NCBI GenBank assembly: GCA_004009845.1
Contig: RMBW01000116.1
Coordinates: forward strand, 28,890 to 92,889
Source of the DNA: Davidsoniella eucalypti
Lineage: Eukaryota; Ascomycota; Sordariomycetes; Microascales; Ceratocystidaceae
DNA length: 64,000 nucleotides
Direction: 5' to 3'
The notes beneath the pieces were generated by a model, which worked only from the letters and a program-made list of their open reading frames with translations, searched no databases and was not told the origin of the DNA. Both the position numbers and the translations under genes were made by a program. How positions within the stretch are numbered: position 1 is the stretch's first letter; each line of letters starts with the position of its first letter. This document shows positions 40,922-52,443 of this stretch, piece after piece.

Positions 40922-43448
40922 TACAGTTATACATGTACAATGACAAGACTATACCAACTAGCGTCCCCGAGAAGATCGTGATGCTGTAGCTATAGACAAA
41001 GTCGCAGCCTCAGGCTTTAAACGGTAGTGAGTTCGTCACATTAGAGACAAGAGCGATTTTCTGGGGTGACAACTCGATACACTTGAAGTGGTCCGATTTG
41101 AAAATCAGCTAGCCACTTGCTATACTAAAATACCGTTCCATCGGCGTCTCTACTCCGGGGTTATGGCCGAGAATGCAAAAATGAATCAATATACAGATAA
41201 TAATGATCATCTTATACGGAGAGAAGCTATGTCTGGCATGTGGTATGGGCTCACATTCTAATCTGTATTTGTAACTAAGGAGAAAATATCAGCTTTAATA
41301 GGTAAAAGAAAGTATGGAGATATGGACGAGGGCCCTTCTTTTTAGAGTTCCTAAACTATGGGGAGATGATTCTGTAGTCGCGTGATAGGCGGGAAGAGAC
41401 TCTGGGGAACAACTCACCGAGTTTATTCTGTCAATACAACTACATCATTACGAGGACGATCTGGGGTCGATTCCCTGACTAGCTTTTTAGTCCTGCTATA
41501 ACCAAGTATGGTGAAGAAACAGAGTGGTGTGTATACATGAAGCCTGAGCTTATCTGAGGCCGATAGGTTGTCAATTATCTGTACATGTCATAGGTTAACA
41601 TTGCTCCATTGCTATCACCGCAATAGCAGTCTGCGATATGGTGCTGGAAAGCATAGGAGAATACTCGTTATTGGAAGCAAAGATTACAAGAACATGATAC
41701 AGAGAAGAACGGCGTAAGAGAGCAGGAAGAAGACAACGGGCAAAAGAGAAAGAGGCCGATGCGGCGCAACCCGCGGGTTAGATCTGGTCTGACACAGACA
41801 GATGCACACTGCAAGCCAGCCAACAGGCGGTCTCTGTCTTCTCGAGAGTCAAGTCACAGGAAGTGCACAAAACGGTTGGCGTTCTGTCCGGCTGGGTTTG
41901 GTCTTGGTCCTTGCCAACAGCAACAGCCTCTTAGTGATGGCGTACTCTGACGACTTCTAATGCTCATCGTTTCTTGTGCTAGTCGTTAGCTTTGGATTGT
42001 GCGGACAAGGTTATCCTTTGCTCCCATATTGCCTGAAGAGAAGGAACCACAGCTATTTTACATGTGCTACCAACAGGCCAAAGAGAAGCAGCTGTGCGTA
42101 CACACTAGTATGTGTAATAGCCCAGATATGGGGGTGGAGGGGCCAGTGAAAGGCCGGCGAGATGCTCGGTGTTTTCTCAGGTTGGGCAGGTGACCAGGTT
42201 CCTGAAGGAAATAGAAAGAACGCAACAGAAGCGAGGGGCCGAACTAGACAAGGTTAACAATAGTAAGTCAGACGTCTCAGGCTTGCTTGGTTTGCACTAA
42301 TAACTAATGGACATGTAGTAACAAAGGCCAGCTATATTTGTAGTGAGAAAGGGCACATGAGACAGCCGGAAAGGCCACGGCAAGAACAGTGTCATTCATG
42401 ACGTCGTCAAGATTTGCATAACTCACCAGTCTATGGCAAGTATTATAGCACTATAGTTACTCTGAAAATGGCGCTAGTTACAGTGCAAGAGTCCAACCCT
42501 ATCTATTGTACGTATGTATGTGGCATGTCCTTGCTCTATTAGTGCTCGATGAAAGCCTAGCACTGTACGACGCGCACTGTATTCGAGTAAGCACGGTCGA
42601 GGTCAAGGGGACCAGGAAAAATCCGAGGCAAAACAAATGACAGCAGAGCAAAAAACATGGTTCGAGAGAGCAGCAGAAAGGCAGTCACTTAAGGGGAAAG
42701 CACGAGTTGATAATTCTTTAGCCTCACATCGAGAACAGCTGCTCGAGAAACAGCAACTCCTACCCATATTCACTCTGAACATCACTGCAAACATACTTCA
42801 TTTCTCTGGACTGCTGGCTCGTTGGGGCCACTCTATGACCGAAACGCTTAGCTGATACTGCACTCCTGAATCTTAGCAGGGAAATACCAAGTATAATACT
42901 TTGGGGCTTCCGTATCTTCTCGGAGTTATACTGCTAGCATACCTTATCGTGCCTTCAGCACCTTCCACAGCATATTCTCAAGAACACAGAGCGTTCGCCG
43001 GTTCTTGATGGACAACAAACCCTTTCTTTTCTTCACTACCATCCCCCCCCCTCTGTATCTTACGGCAACAAGCTACGGCTTACTAGTGTGTAGGATTTTT
43101 CTCGTGAACTATCATTGCTTGTTATACCTGCCATCTCACCGACCTTTCTAAACTGTCTTCTTGGTCTGCACCACCCGCCTTCTACAGTTTGTAGCTTCTA
43201 CAATTATCAGTGGCCCGAGAGACTCACAACCCACTGGTTTTTTTTTCTCTTCTATCTTGACGGTACCAGGTGCTTATGTGCTCATATCTGTCACTTTGCT
43301 TCCTGATATCTAGCCATCGAGACTGCGTATCGCTTGTCTTTTAGTGATATCGGCTGCAGAAAGAAGGGCGTGGACCTATTCATACTGACTACTCTTGACT
43401 TTTTTTATTATACTTTCTACCACCCAATTATTCTGCCAAACTAGGCCT

Positions 43449-43492
43449 TTTTTTTTATTTTTTATTTTTTATTTTTATTTTTATTTTTTTTG
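43449..43492 (+). repeat. T-rich low-complexity tract
   Basis: Repeats of TTTTTA with slippage-type length variation, lying in a gene-less region. I see no flanking duplication and regard it as a simple repeat. Confidence 0.6.
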
Positions 43493-43794
43493 TGGTAGGC
43501 AGAACCAACATTGGTGGCACGAAAACAGGAAGACTTCTTCATTAGCCTTATAACCTATTTCTCATTCTACACTGTCTGACATACTCAACCTTGTTGGATT
43601 GTTCTGACTACTTGTTTCTCCCTGGGTTGGCGGCATGCCCTTCAACCAAAAAGGACACAGAAAGGAGCCTGTGAAGCAGAGTCAAACGCTGTGTCGCCGC
43701 CAAGCGTGATACTACCGCCAACGTTGAGCACACAACTATATATATTCCAAAACAAGAAAAGGCCGAATAAAAGTACGCACCCGAACAAAAGGAA

Positions 43795-44220
43795 ATGACA
43801 AGAACTGCTCGGTCACGTTCCTGGGGTTTTCTGGGGAAACTGGAGTCGTCTGGCGTTCAAGACTCGGGTAATCGTCCTGCTAGCACGAGCACGAGCGTAA
43901 GCACGAGTAACCAGATGAACACGATCACCACCGACAGCAGCGGAAGCAGCAGCTACCCCAAAGACGCTTCGTTCACCAAAAGCACGGCTTGTCGTGGTGG
44001 CCGTGGCCCAAGAATCATGCGCCGGTACGGCCTCTTCTCGGTTCTGCTAATTACGTTATTTCTGGTAAGTGGATTTTACTCCCGATTTCTGTGTGTTCTT
44101 CCTTCTCTAGTCTTGCCGGCAGCAGAGCCCTGCCCTGTATTTCCCTGCATTTTTGTTTATTTTATTCCTGTTTTCTATTACCATCAACTATAGCCTACCA
44201 ACCCAGGCGTATCTGTATAG
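43795..44220 (+). CDS. Weak candidate: small Ser/Thr-rich protein with one membrane segment
   Basis: A possible two-exon gene, 43795-44064 and 44194-44220, has a good donor GTAAGT and an acceptor TATAG, giving 98 residues. The product is Ser/Thr-rich, then basic (RGGRGPRIMRRYG), then hydrophobic (LFSVLLITLFL), ending shortly after the splice. A TATA-like sequence lies at 43738-43747. Without the splice the frame also stays open for 132 codons. I know no relative. It could be chance; transcripts would decide. Confidence 0.2.
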
Positions 44221-46022
44221 CACCGGTACAGCCAACCGAACTGGGGACGCCGTCAACTATGACTTCAGGACTCGTCTTGTGTTCTGGGGAAAACACCACG
44301 GATCCCTCGAGAGCTAAACACGCACCCCTTCCCTATATCACATATGTATCTCTGCCAAATGGTTCTTTGTTCCGGCCAGCACTGGAACATGTACACATAA
44401 AACATACAGTGTATGCTAGCATTTGCAGATTGTGCCCTCTATCTGTCTATTAGCTGCCCCTTCCTTCACTCTACGTTGTTCGGTTCAGGCGAGCTGTTCC
44501 TCCAAGTGGTCAATATTAAGACGTGAGAGTGTCGCGGCTTAAAGTTGCCATGTTAGTCAATTCGGCTGCATCTCCATGAGCCAATGATGGCCGTCACAGA
44601 GGCGAAGACAAGTCGACCATTGTTGCTCTATCCTGGATCGGCTCTATTACACCCACCCCCGGGAACAGTACACCCAAAGTAGAAGTAGACTGCTATGCCA
44701 GACGTTCGAAGAACATAAAAAGGACAATGCCGTTACGGAGAAACATGGTCCTAGAGCGGCAGGCACAGCCCAAGCGAATTGCTTCACGATCGCATCAGTT
44801 GCCTCAGCCTGTCAGATGCATAGGCAAAACCAGAGGCTCTATGGCAGGAGAAGCGGCAGCTGTTTGTCACATGAAAAGCGAAGAGAATGAGCAGAAAGAG
44901 ACTGGGTAGCTCCTTGTCTGTGTATTGCATCACCTTCCCGGACCAAGTAGTACTAGTCCATCATCTTCGGTATTCCTTGCGAGGTTTCGTGCGCAAACTC
45001 CCGATGACGAACAAAAGAAAATGAGGCTCAAATGAGATCGTCTCTCGTTGTGTCTGATTGTCCGAGAACAATACGCTTTGCTTGGCCATCATAGCGGCTT
45101 CCTTCCCTTTCCCCTTCTTTCTGGTACATGTGTACATATATCTGTACATATCATTTCCGTGAAGCCAGAGTCTTCGGATATCACGATGGTCAATGACGTT
45201 TCTCCAACTTTGTCACATATAGCTACTCAGTTTTATTGGGGTGTGCGGCTTCTTGGCAGCCGAAAAAAAAGCAGTCATGGTTGGTGCCATGCGACCAGCC
45301 TGACAAGTCAAGAAAGCCGTCTGTTTTGCTCATACTTCCCCGCATAATCACACAACAACTAGTAGAGCCTGCCCTTCAGTTCCTGTTTTGTTCTTCTTTT
45401 TCCTTTCCCTTCCCTATGGCCACTAGGCTCGGCGGTTCTCTGGCCTTCTCCGGGGTTTCTGGGGAGACTACAGCCAAAAGTCAGGCTGTCTAGAGATGAG
45501 ATCATGGGGGGAATCATGGGGAAGGCAAACGTACATATTTGTATAGTGAGAGATACTGCGGTTCATTCGGGCCAGGTCAGGTCACTCCACAATACACGTT
45601 ACGGCGACACCATCCAACCACTAGTCCATCCATTAGAGAGAGTGTGAAGCAACGATACAGAGCAGATAAAGCCTAGAGCCGCTTTGCCAGCCTGGCCCTG
45701 GGCCCCATGCTCAGGTATATATTGGGACTATGCCTAGTTGTGTACACATATGTACACACACATGTACGGTTGGGTGTCTCCAGCGCAGTGAAAGTCACAA
45801 TCCTGTCGTCTCGCCGGTCTTGTCTCGCGCTCGTCAGGGCATTTGCAATCGGCCCTGTTTCTGCGTCTTCTATGGCGTTGAGGCCGTATCTGGCTGCCAA
45901 AATGAAGCAGAGGTGACTGCAACTGTCTCTCAAAACAAGACTGAAAATATACTTGGCATTACTAGACTGTAGTCGCAAGACATCGATGTCGTCGAGCTTG
46001 CAGCAAGTTGCTCGAGCTATTG

Positions 46023-46075
46023 ATTTGATTTGATTATATTTAACGTCTACCTAAATCACTAAGATCATACGACGC
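46023..46075 (-). mobile_element. Type C mini-retroposon, full-length unit (53 bp)
   Basis: On the minus strand it reads GCGTCGTATGATCTTAGTGA, TTTAGGTAGACGTTAAATAT, then AATCAAATCAAAT. A perfect 14-bp repeat, TGCTCGAGCTATTG, flanks it at 46009-46022 and 46076-46089. Start and length match the copy at 8687, so the 5' border at GCGTC recurs independently. Confidence 0.9.
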
Positions 46076-46944
46076 TGCTCGAGCTATTGTTGTTGCTTAG
46101 TTGATACCTGTCTCTTAGTAGAGCTCTTTCCTTAACCGCGCTAGAATTTCGGAAGCGGCATTTTTTTCTTCGATTCTTGGGTTCCAAGGGCGGCTTGCTT
46201 GGAAACGCTAAGAAAAGAATCATTACAGTGCAGTTCTACAGCTAAAGCGAGCTGGTGCCCTTCTGAAAAATGATCCCGGTTTTTTATTTCTAGTGCCTTT
46301 TGTGCGCTTTTCTTGTTTTCCTCCGCTTTGGGCAATTACCACTCTGCCCACGCCCCACCGTCAACCTAGCCACCTCGATATCGTCTTAGACCCACTCACC
46401 GGAGCCGTTTTCTTAGCCCTCACCATACCCCCCTCGATGGACCGATGGACTAGTCGACTTCGAGAAATCTGCCCTTTTTCGTCGTCACGGATGCTCGCTC
46501 GGCCCTTTGGCTGTTGGGTAAAGAAGTTCAGCGAACATCGTTTTCACTCATACTCATACTGATATATATAACCGCTCCGGCCTTCAGCTAGACCAGCTTC
46601 ACCTCTTCACACCTTACACTACTTCTTCCCTCCCATTCTACTTCCTCTTTTTTGTTCGTCTGCAATACACAGCTAACCAGCAGTCTGATCCTCTTGTGCT
46701 ATAGCTTGTCTCTGTACTCTGTTTCGACGCCAAGCTCCATTTTCCATTAGTATCTGTCCCCTCCTCCATTCATATATTAGGCTCAGTGCCCCTCCTCCCC
46801 AGACCCCTGGCGTCGCTCTTCGCCTTTTCTTCGTCTTATTTTTCTCTTCCCCAATCTACCAGCTATCATCTCCGCTTAGCCGCGCCAGTCTGTCAGAATC
46901 CCGCCCATTTTCCAACTTCCGCGCCTACATCTAGACCTCTCGCC

Positions 46945-48929
46945 ATGTCTCTGGAAGCCGCCACCACCAAGATCGTCGACCAGTTCGACGTCTCTGACGA
47001 GACGCTAAACAAGGCTGTCGACGAATTTATTCGCCAGATGGGTAAGATATACCAATGAAACCCCCAAGCGAGGAACATCAACCCGGGCTGCTCCATAAGA
47101 TTAATGAATTAAAAAAAAAAAAAATCAACCCGGGCTGCTACCACAGCGGCGATCTCAAATGAACTTTCGCTAACCACCTGCCCATCTCTAGAGGAGGGTC
47201 TATCTACCGATGGTACCAGTCTTGCTCAGATTCCTACCTATGTTACGGGCGTGCCCAATGGCTCCGAGAAGGTTAGTTTATCCGTCGTTCGCGCTACAGC
47301 CAATAATCATCTCGCGATTGGTGCTTACATCTGCGAGTCTCAGACCTACAGACCTACATTGGTTCTCAATTGCAGAGCCGCCGCTTCCGGAAAGCCAAAA
47401 CTAACATCCCTTCTTTCTATCTGCAGGGCCTCTACCTCGCTGTCGACCTCGGTGGCACCAACTTCCGTGTCTGCTCCATCCAGCTGAACGGCGACAGCAC
47501 CTTCAACCTGACCTTCAACAAGGTCGCTATCCCTAAGGAGCTTATGGTTGCCAAGACTGCCCGCGAGCTCTTCTCTTTCCTCGCCAAGCAGATTGATATC
47601 TTCCTCAAAGAGCACCATGCTGATCACTTCCTATCCAAGGACCGTCTCCGCCGCGGTTTCTTCAGCGACTCCGAGCAGAAGATCTTCCAGCTTGGCTTCA
47701 CCTTCTCATTCCCAGTGCAGCAGCTTTCTATCAACAGCGGTAAGCTGATTCGCTGGACCAAGGGCTTCGACATCCCCGATGCCATCGGCAAGGATGTTTG
47801 CGCGCTGCTCCAGACCGAGATTGACCGTCTTGGCCTTCCCGTCAACGTCGCCGCCCTGGTCAACGACACCGTCGGCACTTTAATGGCCCGCTCATACACT
47901 TCTGTTGGCAAGGCCAAGGCTATTCTGGGTGGTATCTTCGGTACTGGTACCAATGGCGCTTACCTTGAGAAGCTGTCCAACATCAAGAAGCCCATCACTG
48001 GTGAATACAGCAAGTCTACCGGTGAGATGGTCGTCAATACCGAGTGGGGTTCCTTCGACAACCAGCTCAACATTCTGCCCAACACTCCTTGGGATAACTC
48101 TCTAAACGTTGGCTCCGTCAACCCAGGCTTCCAGCTATTCGAGAAGCGTGTTTCTGGAATGTTCCTCGGCGAGATTGTTCGTCTGGCCGTCGTCGACTTG
48201 CTCAAGGACCCCGACGTTCACTTCTTCCAAGATACCAACAGCAGCTCTAACGACTGGAAGTCGACCACCTCTATTGGTGCCCACTCCGGCTTCTTCAAGC
48301 CCTGGGGCGTTGACAGCTCCATTATGAGTGTCGCCGCTGCCGACAACACCCCTGAGCTTTCTACTCTGCGCCAATCGCTAGAGGGTAATTTGGAAGTTTA
48401 CACTCCTTCTCTGGAGGATGCCCACGTATTCAAGGCTATTGCTCACGCTGTTGGTCGCCGCGCTGCCCGTCTATCAGCTGTCGCTATTGCCGCCATTGCT
48501 ATCAAGTCCGGAAAGCTGGATGACCCCAACGAGGAGATTGTCGATATTGGTGTCGACGGCAGTCTGGTTGAGCACTACCCCTTCTTCCGCGACATGATCT
48601 TTGAGGCTCTCCGTGGTATTGAGGGTGTCGGTCTCAAGGGTGCCGAGAAGATCCGTATCGGCATTGCCAAGGATGGTTCCGGTGTCGGTGCCGCCCTCAT
48701 CGCCCTGGTTGCCGCCAAGGCCAACCGGAGAAACAGCCTGGCTCCCCGGGTTTTTGGACGTGAGTTTGTACCTATATATATAATTCCTTGTATATTGTAC
48801 ATCATACTAATTTTTCTTTCTCTAATAGTCTCTGATGATCTGCGTACTGCTCAACTGATCTCTGCCGTGGGTGTCCTCGGTGTGGCGGTTGTTGCTGGCT
48901 ACTTCGTTTCCAAGTTCTGGAGAAATTAG
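46945..48929 (+). CDS. glkA: Glucokinase/hexokinase with C-terminal hydrophobic tail
   Basis: It phosphorylates glucose with ATP at the start of glycolysis. Exons 46945-47041, 47192-47271, 47427-48759 and 48829-48929 give 536 residues. Signatures: phosphate-1 LAVDLGGTNFRVC (near residue 63), sugar-binding LGFTFSFPVQQ and RWTKGFDI, phosphate-2 LVNDTVGTLMA, and GTGTNGAY with NTEWGSFDN. The sequence resembles Aspergillus glucokinase more than hexokinase (IPTYVTGVPNGSEKGLYLAV). Unusual is a last exon of 33 codons: SDDLRTAQ, then a hydrophobic helix (LISAVGVLGVAVVAGYFVS) ending KFWRN, a tail-anchor-like end not found in ordinary glucokinases. The last intron (69 nt) is a multiple of three and has no stop, so retention would add a second hydrophobic stretch. 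Intron 1 carries a 31-bp retroposon. Confidence 0.93.
47093..47123 (+). mobile_element. Type A mini-retroposon inside glucokinase intron 1, 5'-truncated
   Basis: A 31-bp insertion (CCATAAGATTAATGAATT plus 13 A) is flanked by a perfect 16-bp direct repeat, ATCAACCCGGGCTGCT, at 47077-47092 and 47124-47139. It lies in the sense orientation between donor (47042) and acceptor (47191) and lengthens the intron by 47 bp counting the duplication. Identical long flanks suggest a recent event. Confidence 0.93.
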
Positions 48930-49529
48930 ACTATGGCTCAAAAGCAGCCAACTAACAAGAGCATGTATAATCTTGTCTAGTTGTGAAGCTTCTTTTTTTT
49001 TTCTTTTTTCTTCCTTGTTCTTGTTTCATCATGTCTAAGGTGGCATAAAACGGCGTTCTCTCTTCATTTTCATGTGTCTATAGGTTTCTCTCCTTTTTTT
49101 TCTTCCTTTTTTTCCTTCTCATTTCATTCTCTCGCACTATCTGTTTTTTTTTTCTTGCGAGCATTACTCGGGCTTATTATCTGTTCTTCTGGGATGCGTT
49201 ACTATCTTTCGTCATCAATTTCCTTTTTTTTTCTTTTGTCTTCTCTTACGCTTATTTCTCCACACCATGAGACCAGGTTCGTCAACAAATAGCGATGGTT
49301 CATATTGTGTTTCTCTACATAATGAAAGTCTATCTTCTGTTCTATAATAATGAGGCCCATGGAAGAGTCTTTCTTCCAAGTCTACTATATATCATATCTT
49401 ATGAACCTTAACAAAAAAAGCCAGTGAATAATGTATATTAGCTATTATTAAAATCTAATGGTTGTTTATGTAAGCCCCTGTGCCCTATCTATTAGAATTA
49501 TCATTTACCCAATGTGCATACCCTAGACC
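48930..49529. other. Convergent intergenic stretch
   Basis: The 3' flanks of glucokinase (plus) and the acetyltransferase gene (minus). T-rich runs at 48990-49250; nothing else seen. Confidence 0.5.
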
Positions 49530-50654
49530 CTAATAAGTTGGTGTGGGATAAGACCGATCACGCTTCTTACGAGAAGTAGAAGTGCCACCAGATCTAGTGC
49601 CACTACCGCCAGGTGCCATGTCAGCTGGCAAGTCATTCCACGAAGTTGCCGGTGCCTGATTCTGGAAAGACTGACCCGAGCGACCTCGAGGCGGACCGCC
49701 AATTGACGATAATGATGTGGTAGACGAAGAAGCAGATGGGGGGAAAGAAGGCAGATTGGCTACAGCCGCCAGGGTACTGGGGGGTGCCGATGGGGAAGCA
49801 GATGATAGTGAGATGGAGGGCACAGAAAAAGTCTCGGGAGACTTGGTAGATTTACTAGAATCGACTCCGCGGCTCATGACCCACGCGCTGGATGGCTGTA
49901 GTTTATGGTAGTACGTCTCTAACGGCATTGTTGATTTTTTGAATCCGCGGCGTTCGTACCACGCAATCGCATCATGGCTTGCCGTCCATACATGGGCATC
50001 GGCAAACTCGATGGCATCGCAAGCATGTGCCGTAGCCAGCGCATGATCAATGGCAGCCGACATGAGACCCAGGCCTTGATATGGGGACAGCAAGCAAAGG
50101 ACCTGTAGATATAGCACCGATGTGGGTTTGGGGGGCCGCACTTCGACGCGGCAGATTAGAGCGCCGACGATGGCAGGCAAACGACCACTTCCCGGCTCAT
50201 CCCAAGTAATGAGGCGCGAGTGGCGCATATTACGGCTAGAAACCAGCTGTTTGAAAAAGCTATCAGGGTACACCACGGGTAGCATCAGCTGCATGATGCG
50301 CCGTAAGGCTGTGATATCATCGGCCGAGACGGGACGCAGCTGCGCGTTGTCGTGGATCTTGATCGGATCGGGAACGGGCTCGTCGATGACGACGGTGTCC
50401 GTGCTCGGTTCGGGAGATGGAGATGGCGAGATCGTGGCGGGATCCGGTCCAGACTTCGACTGCGGCGGGGGCGGAGGCGGCACGGTGTATTTGGCAGATG
50501 GAAGGGGAGGCTTGGTCTGGGACGGCGTCGAGACGGGTAGCGGGGGATGGCTGTGTGGTTGTTTCGGCGGCGCACTGGGTGTGGCGGTTGGATTCCCGAG
50601 CCCGTCTGAGGAGACCACAGACTTGAACCACGAGGTAATGCTGGTTTGAGACAT
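49530..50654 (-). CDS. GNAT N-acetyltransferase (NAA50-like) with N-terminal PIP-box-like motif
   Basis: GNAT enzymes move acetyl from acetyl-CoA to amino groups. NAA50-type members act on protein N-termini and support sister-chromatid cohesion. I choose the ATG at 50654 (374 residues), as the residues between the upstream in-frame ATG (50795) and it look like untranslated leader. Residues 1-10 are MSQTSITSWF: Gln, two residues, Ile, two residues, then two aromatics, which fits a PCNA-interacting (PIP) box. Residues 20-95 are Pro-rich and disordered. The GNAT fold spans about 105-255. It has the CoA-loop region LLSPYQGLGLMSAAI, where the final small residue of QxxGxG/A is Met, and the typical end motif HDAIAWYERRGFKK. 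The tail is disordered with basic RKKRDR. Substrate is unknown. Confidence 0.85.
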   Translation of the reverse strand: MSQTSITSWFKSVVSSDGLGNPTATPSAPPKQPHSHPPLPVSTPSQTKPPLPSAKYTVPPPPPPQSKSGPDPATISPSPSPEPSTDTVVIDEPVPDPIKIHDNAQLRPVSADDITALRRIMQLMLPVVYPDSFFKQLVSSRNMRHSRLITWDEPGSGRLPAIVGALICRVEVRPPKPTSVLYLQVLCLLSPYQGLGLMSAAIDHALATAHACDAIEFADAHVWTASHDAIAWYERRGFKKSTMPLETYYHKLQPSSAWVMSRGVDSSKSTKSPETFSVPSISLSSASPSAPPSTLAAVANLPSFPPSASSSTTSLSSIGGPPRGRSGQSFQNQAPATSWNDLPADMAPGGSGTRSGGTSTSRKKRDRSYPTPTY

Positions 50655-52443
50655 GACAGGCTGTGTGTACTTGTAGTTCGTGATAGCGATTCTGGAGCTT
50701 ATGCTGAGCGAGATGTTGTTGTTGTTGTTGCCTGGAATCGTGGGTATGTACTCTTGTTGCTTGTTATAGAGCAGGGTGGGAGAAGCCGGAATCAACTGAC
50801 GGGAGCACTGAGTGGCAAGACAGCCCGCGACTTGAAGCTGAGTCTGGATTGTGGTTGGCTAGAAGGGAGAGGAGGCAACTTTGTGGTGATTATGCAATCG
50901 CTTTGTTTTTGTCCTTTGGAGGTTGTATTTACGCAGGATCGTCGAATTTCTGTGTGGGAACCAAACAAATTATTCGGATAATGCGGCGAGATATACTATA
51001 TACTGCTATCCTCTGTCTTCTGGAATTCCAGTCAGCCAGCGTTGTATCGGCTTTGTATCCTTGACTTCCCTTGCCTGTATACGGTTATCTATCTAGAAGC
51101 GGCCGTCAAGCTTTCGACTCTTAGATCTTCTTTTTTTTTTTCTATACATCGGCACGCCTTTACTTCCCTAATCAAGTCTCGAATTGTTCGTTCATCCGCG
51201 GGCGGTGAGCAAGCCGGAAACCCTCGAATAGCCGCATATAGATATGTAGCTACGCGGTAAACCGGTATTCTGCCGGGCAGAAATACAGCAATCCCTGAAT
51301 AAACCCCCTGATCACCCGTTACAGAGGGCGTTTTCAAAACGCCATATTTGATATGTAAGCATGTCGTATTAGTCTGCAAAGTGCAAATGTTTGATTATTA
51401 GATGTTATTATCTTCGTGAACAGGGCATTCCATGTATCAAGAGCCTCCGTCAAAGACATTGATGATCCGACTTTGCAATCGTAGGGCCTTACCACGCCTA
51501 AACATTGCTTCTGTACTTAGCGAAGCTTATCAGAGAGCCAAAACGTTCTAGGCCAATCAAATACCCACTAAACTGCCTTAAGCTTGCCCTGGAATTTGGT
51601 ACTGGACAACATCTTAGGACTTTTTTCATTAATTTGTCTTCTGGACTTCTGAAACCGCTGCTTTGATTTAGCTTCAATCTGACCGATCGCAATTGTGAAA
51701 TGCAACAGCAATTCTAGCAACTAAGTTTGCTTTCTTAACGCACCTTCACTTACAAAGAATCCTAGATGCAGATTTTTTTCTCGTTCCATCATATCCAACT
51801 CCTCTAAACGATCCATTATCACAAGCATTACGCTTCTTCTCTAATATTTACTGCCTTTTTTTTTTGGCATCACTCCATACAAATCATTCAGTCAGCTCAG
51901 TTTCCAGGCTTCAGCGTCGCGAAATTTCGCCATCAACCTAACCTTGTCCATACCAAATTTATCATCGCTAACTGCCTAACTACTATCGCAAATAATATCA
52001 TCTTCGATAGACACCATCACCATAAATCTTTTTCTGCTTTCTTTTTTCCTTTTCTCATATCGCCGGCGTCAACCTTCTTTTCATCTCGTTTTATCGAATT
52101 TGTGGTGCCACCCAATACCCTCTTTCAACTTTGCCAATATACACGCCTATATCTCTGTTACTGTCCTGCATTTCCCCATCCGCATCAGGCACGTCACACT
52201 TATGCTCTTAGGCTCGCTTGCCTAGTGCATATATCAACCAAGCTCAACTATCCTAGACCTCGAATAAGTCAATAGTTGAAGCTTAGTCTCCCACAGTCTT
52301 TCGTGATAAACTCTCTTCCGCCGAGTTCTTACAAATCTTTTTTTTCGAATACGCTTGGCACGGCAATTTCTTTCACAAACATAAAAGCCTACTCTCTACA
52401 GTGGTCCATCGTTGCTGCTTGTTTTGTACCGATTTTTGCCAAT
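50655..52443. other. Divergent promoter region
   Basis: About 1.8 kb between the divergent acetyltransferase and Sgf11-like genes. T-rich and pyrimidine-rich leaders occur at both ends (51120-51145, 51730-52440). No coding frame of note and no duplicated-flank insertion found. Confidence 0.5.

Larger units (their letters stand above)
38051..46944. other. Gene-poor AT-rich stretch up to the glucokinase promoter
   Basis: Almost 9 kb without a convincing gene. DNA up to about 40700 is very AT-rich with dense stops in all frames. It holds a type A copy (39308-39355), a G-run of 15 (40907-40921), a T-rich low-complexity tract (43449-43492), a weak candidate small gene (43795-44220) and a type C copy (46023-46075). 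From about 46560 a pyrimidine-rich promoter and leader leads into the glucokinase gene. Confidence 0.5.
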
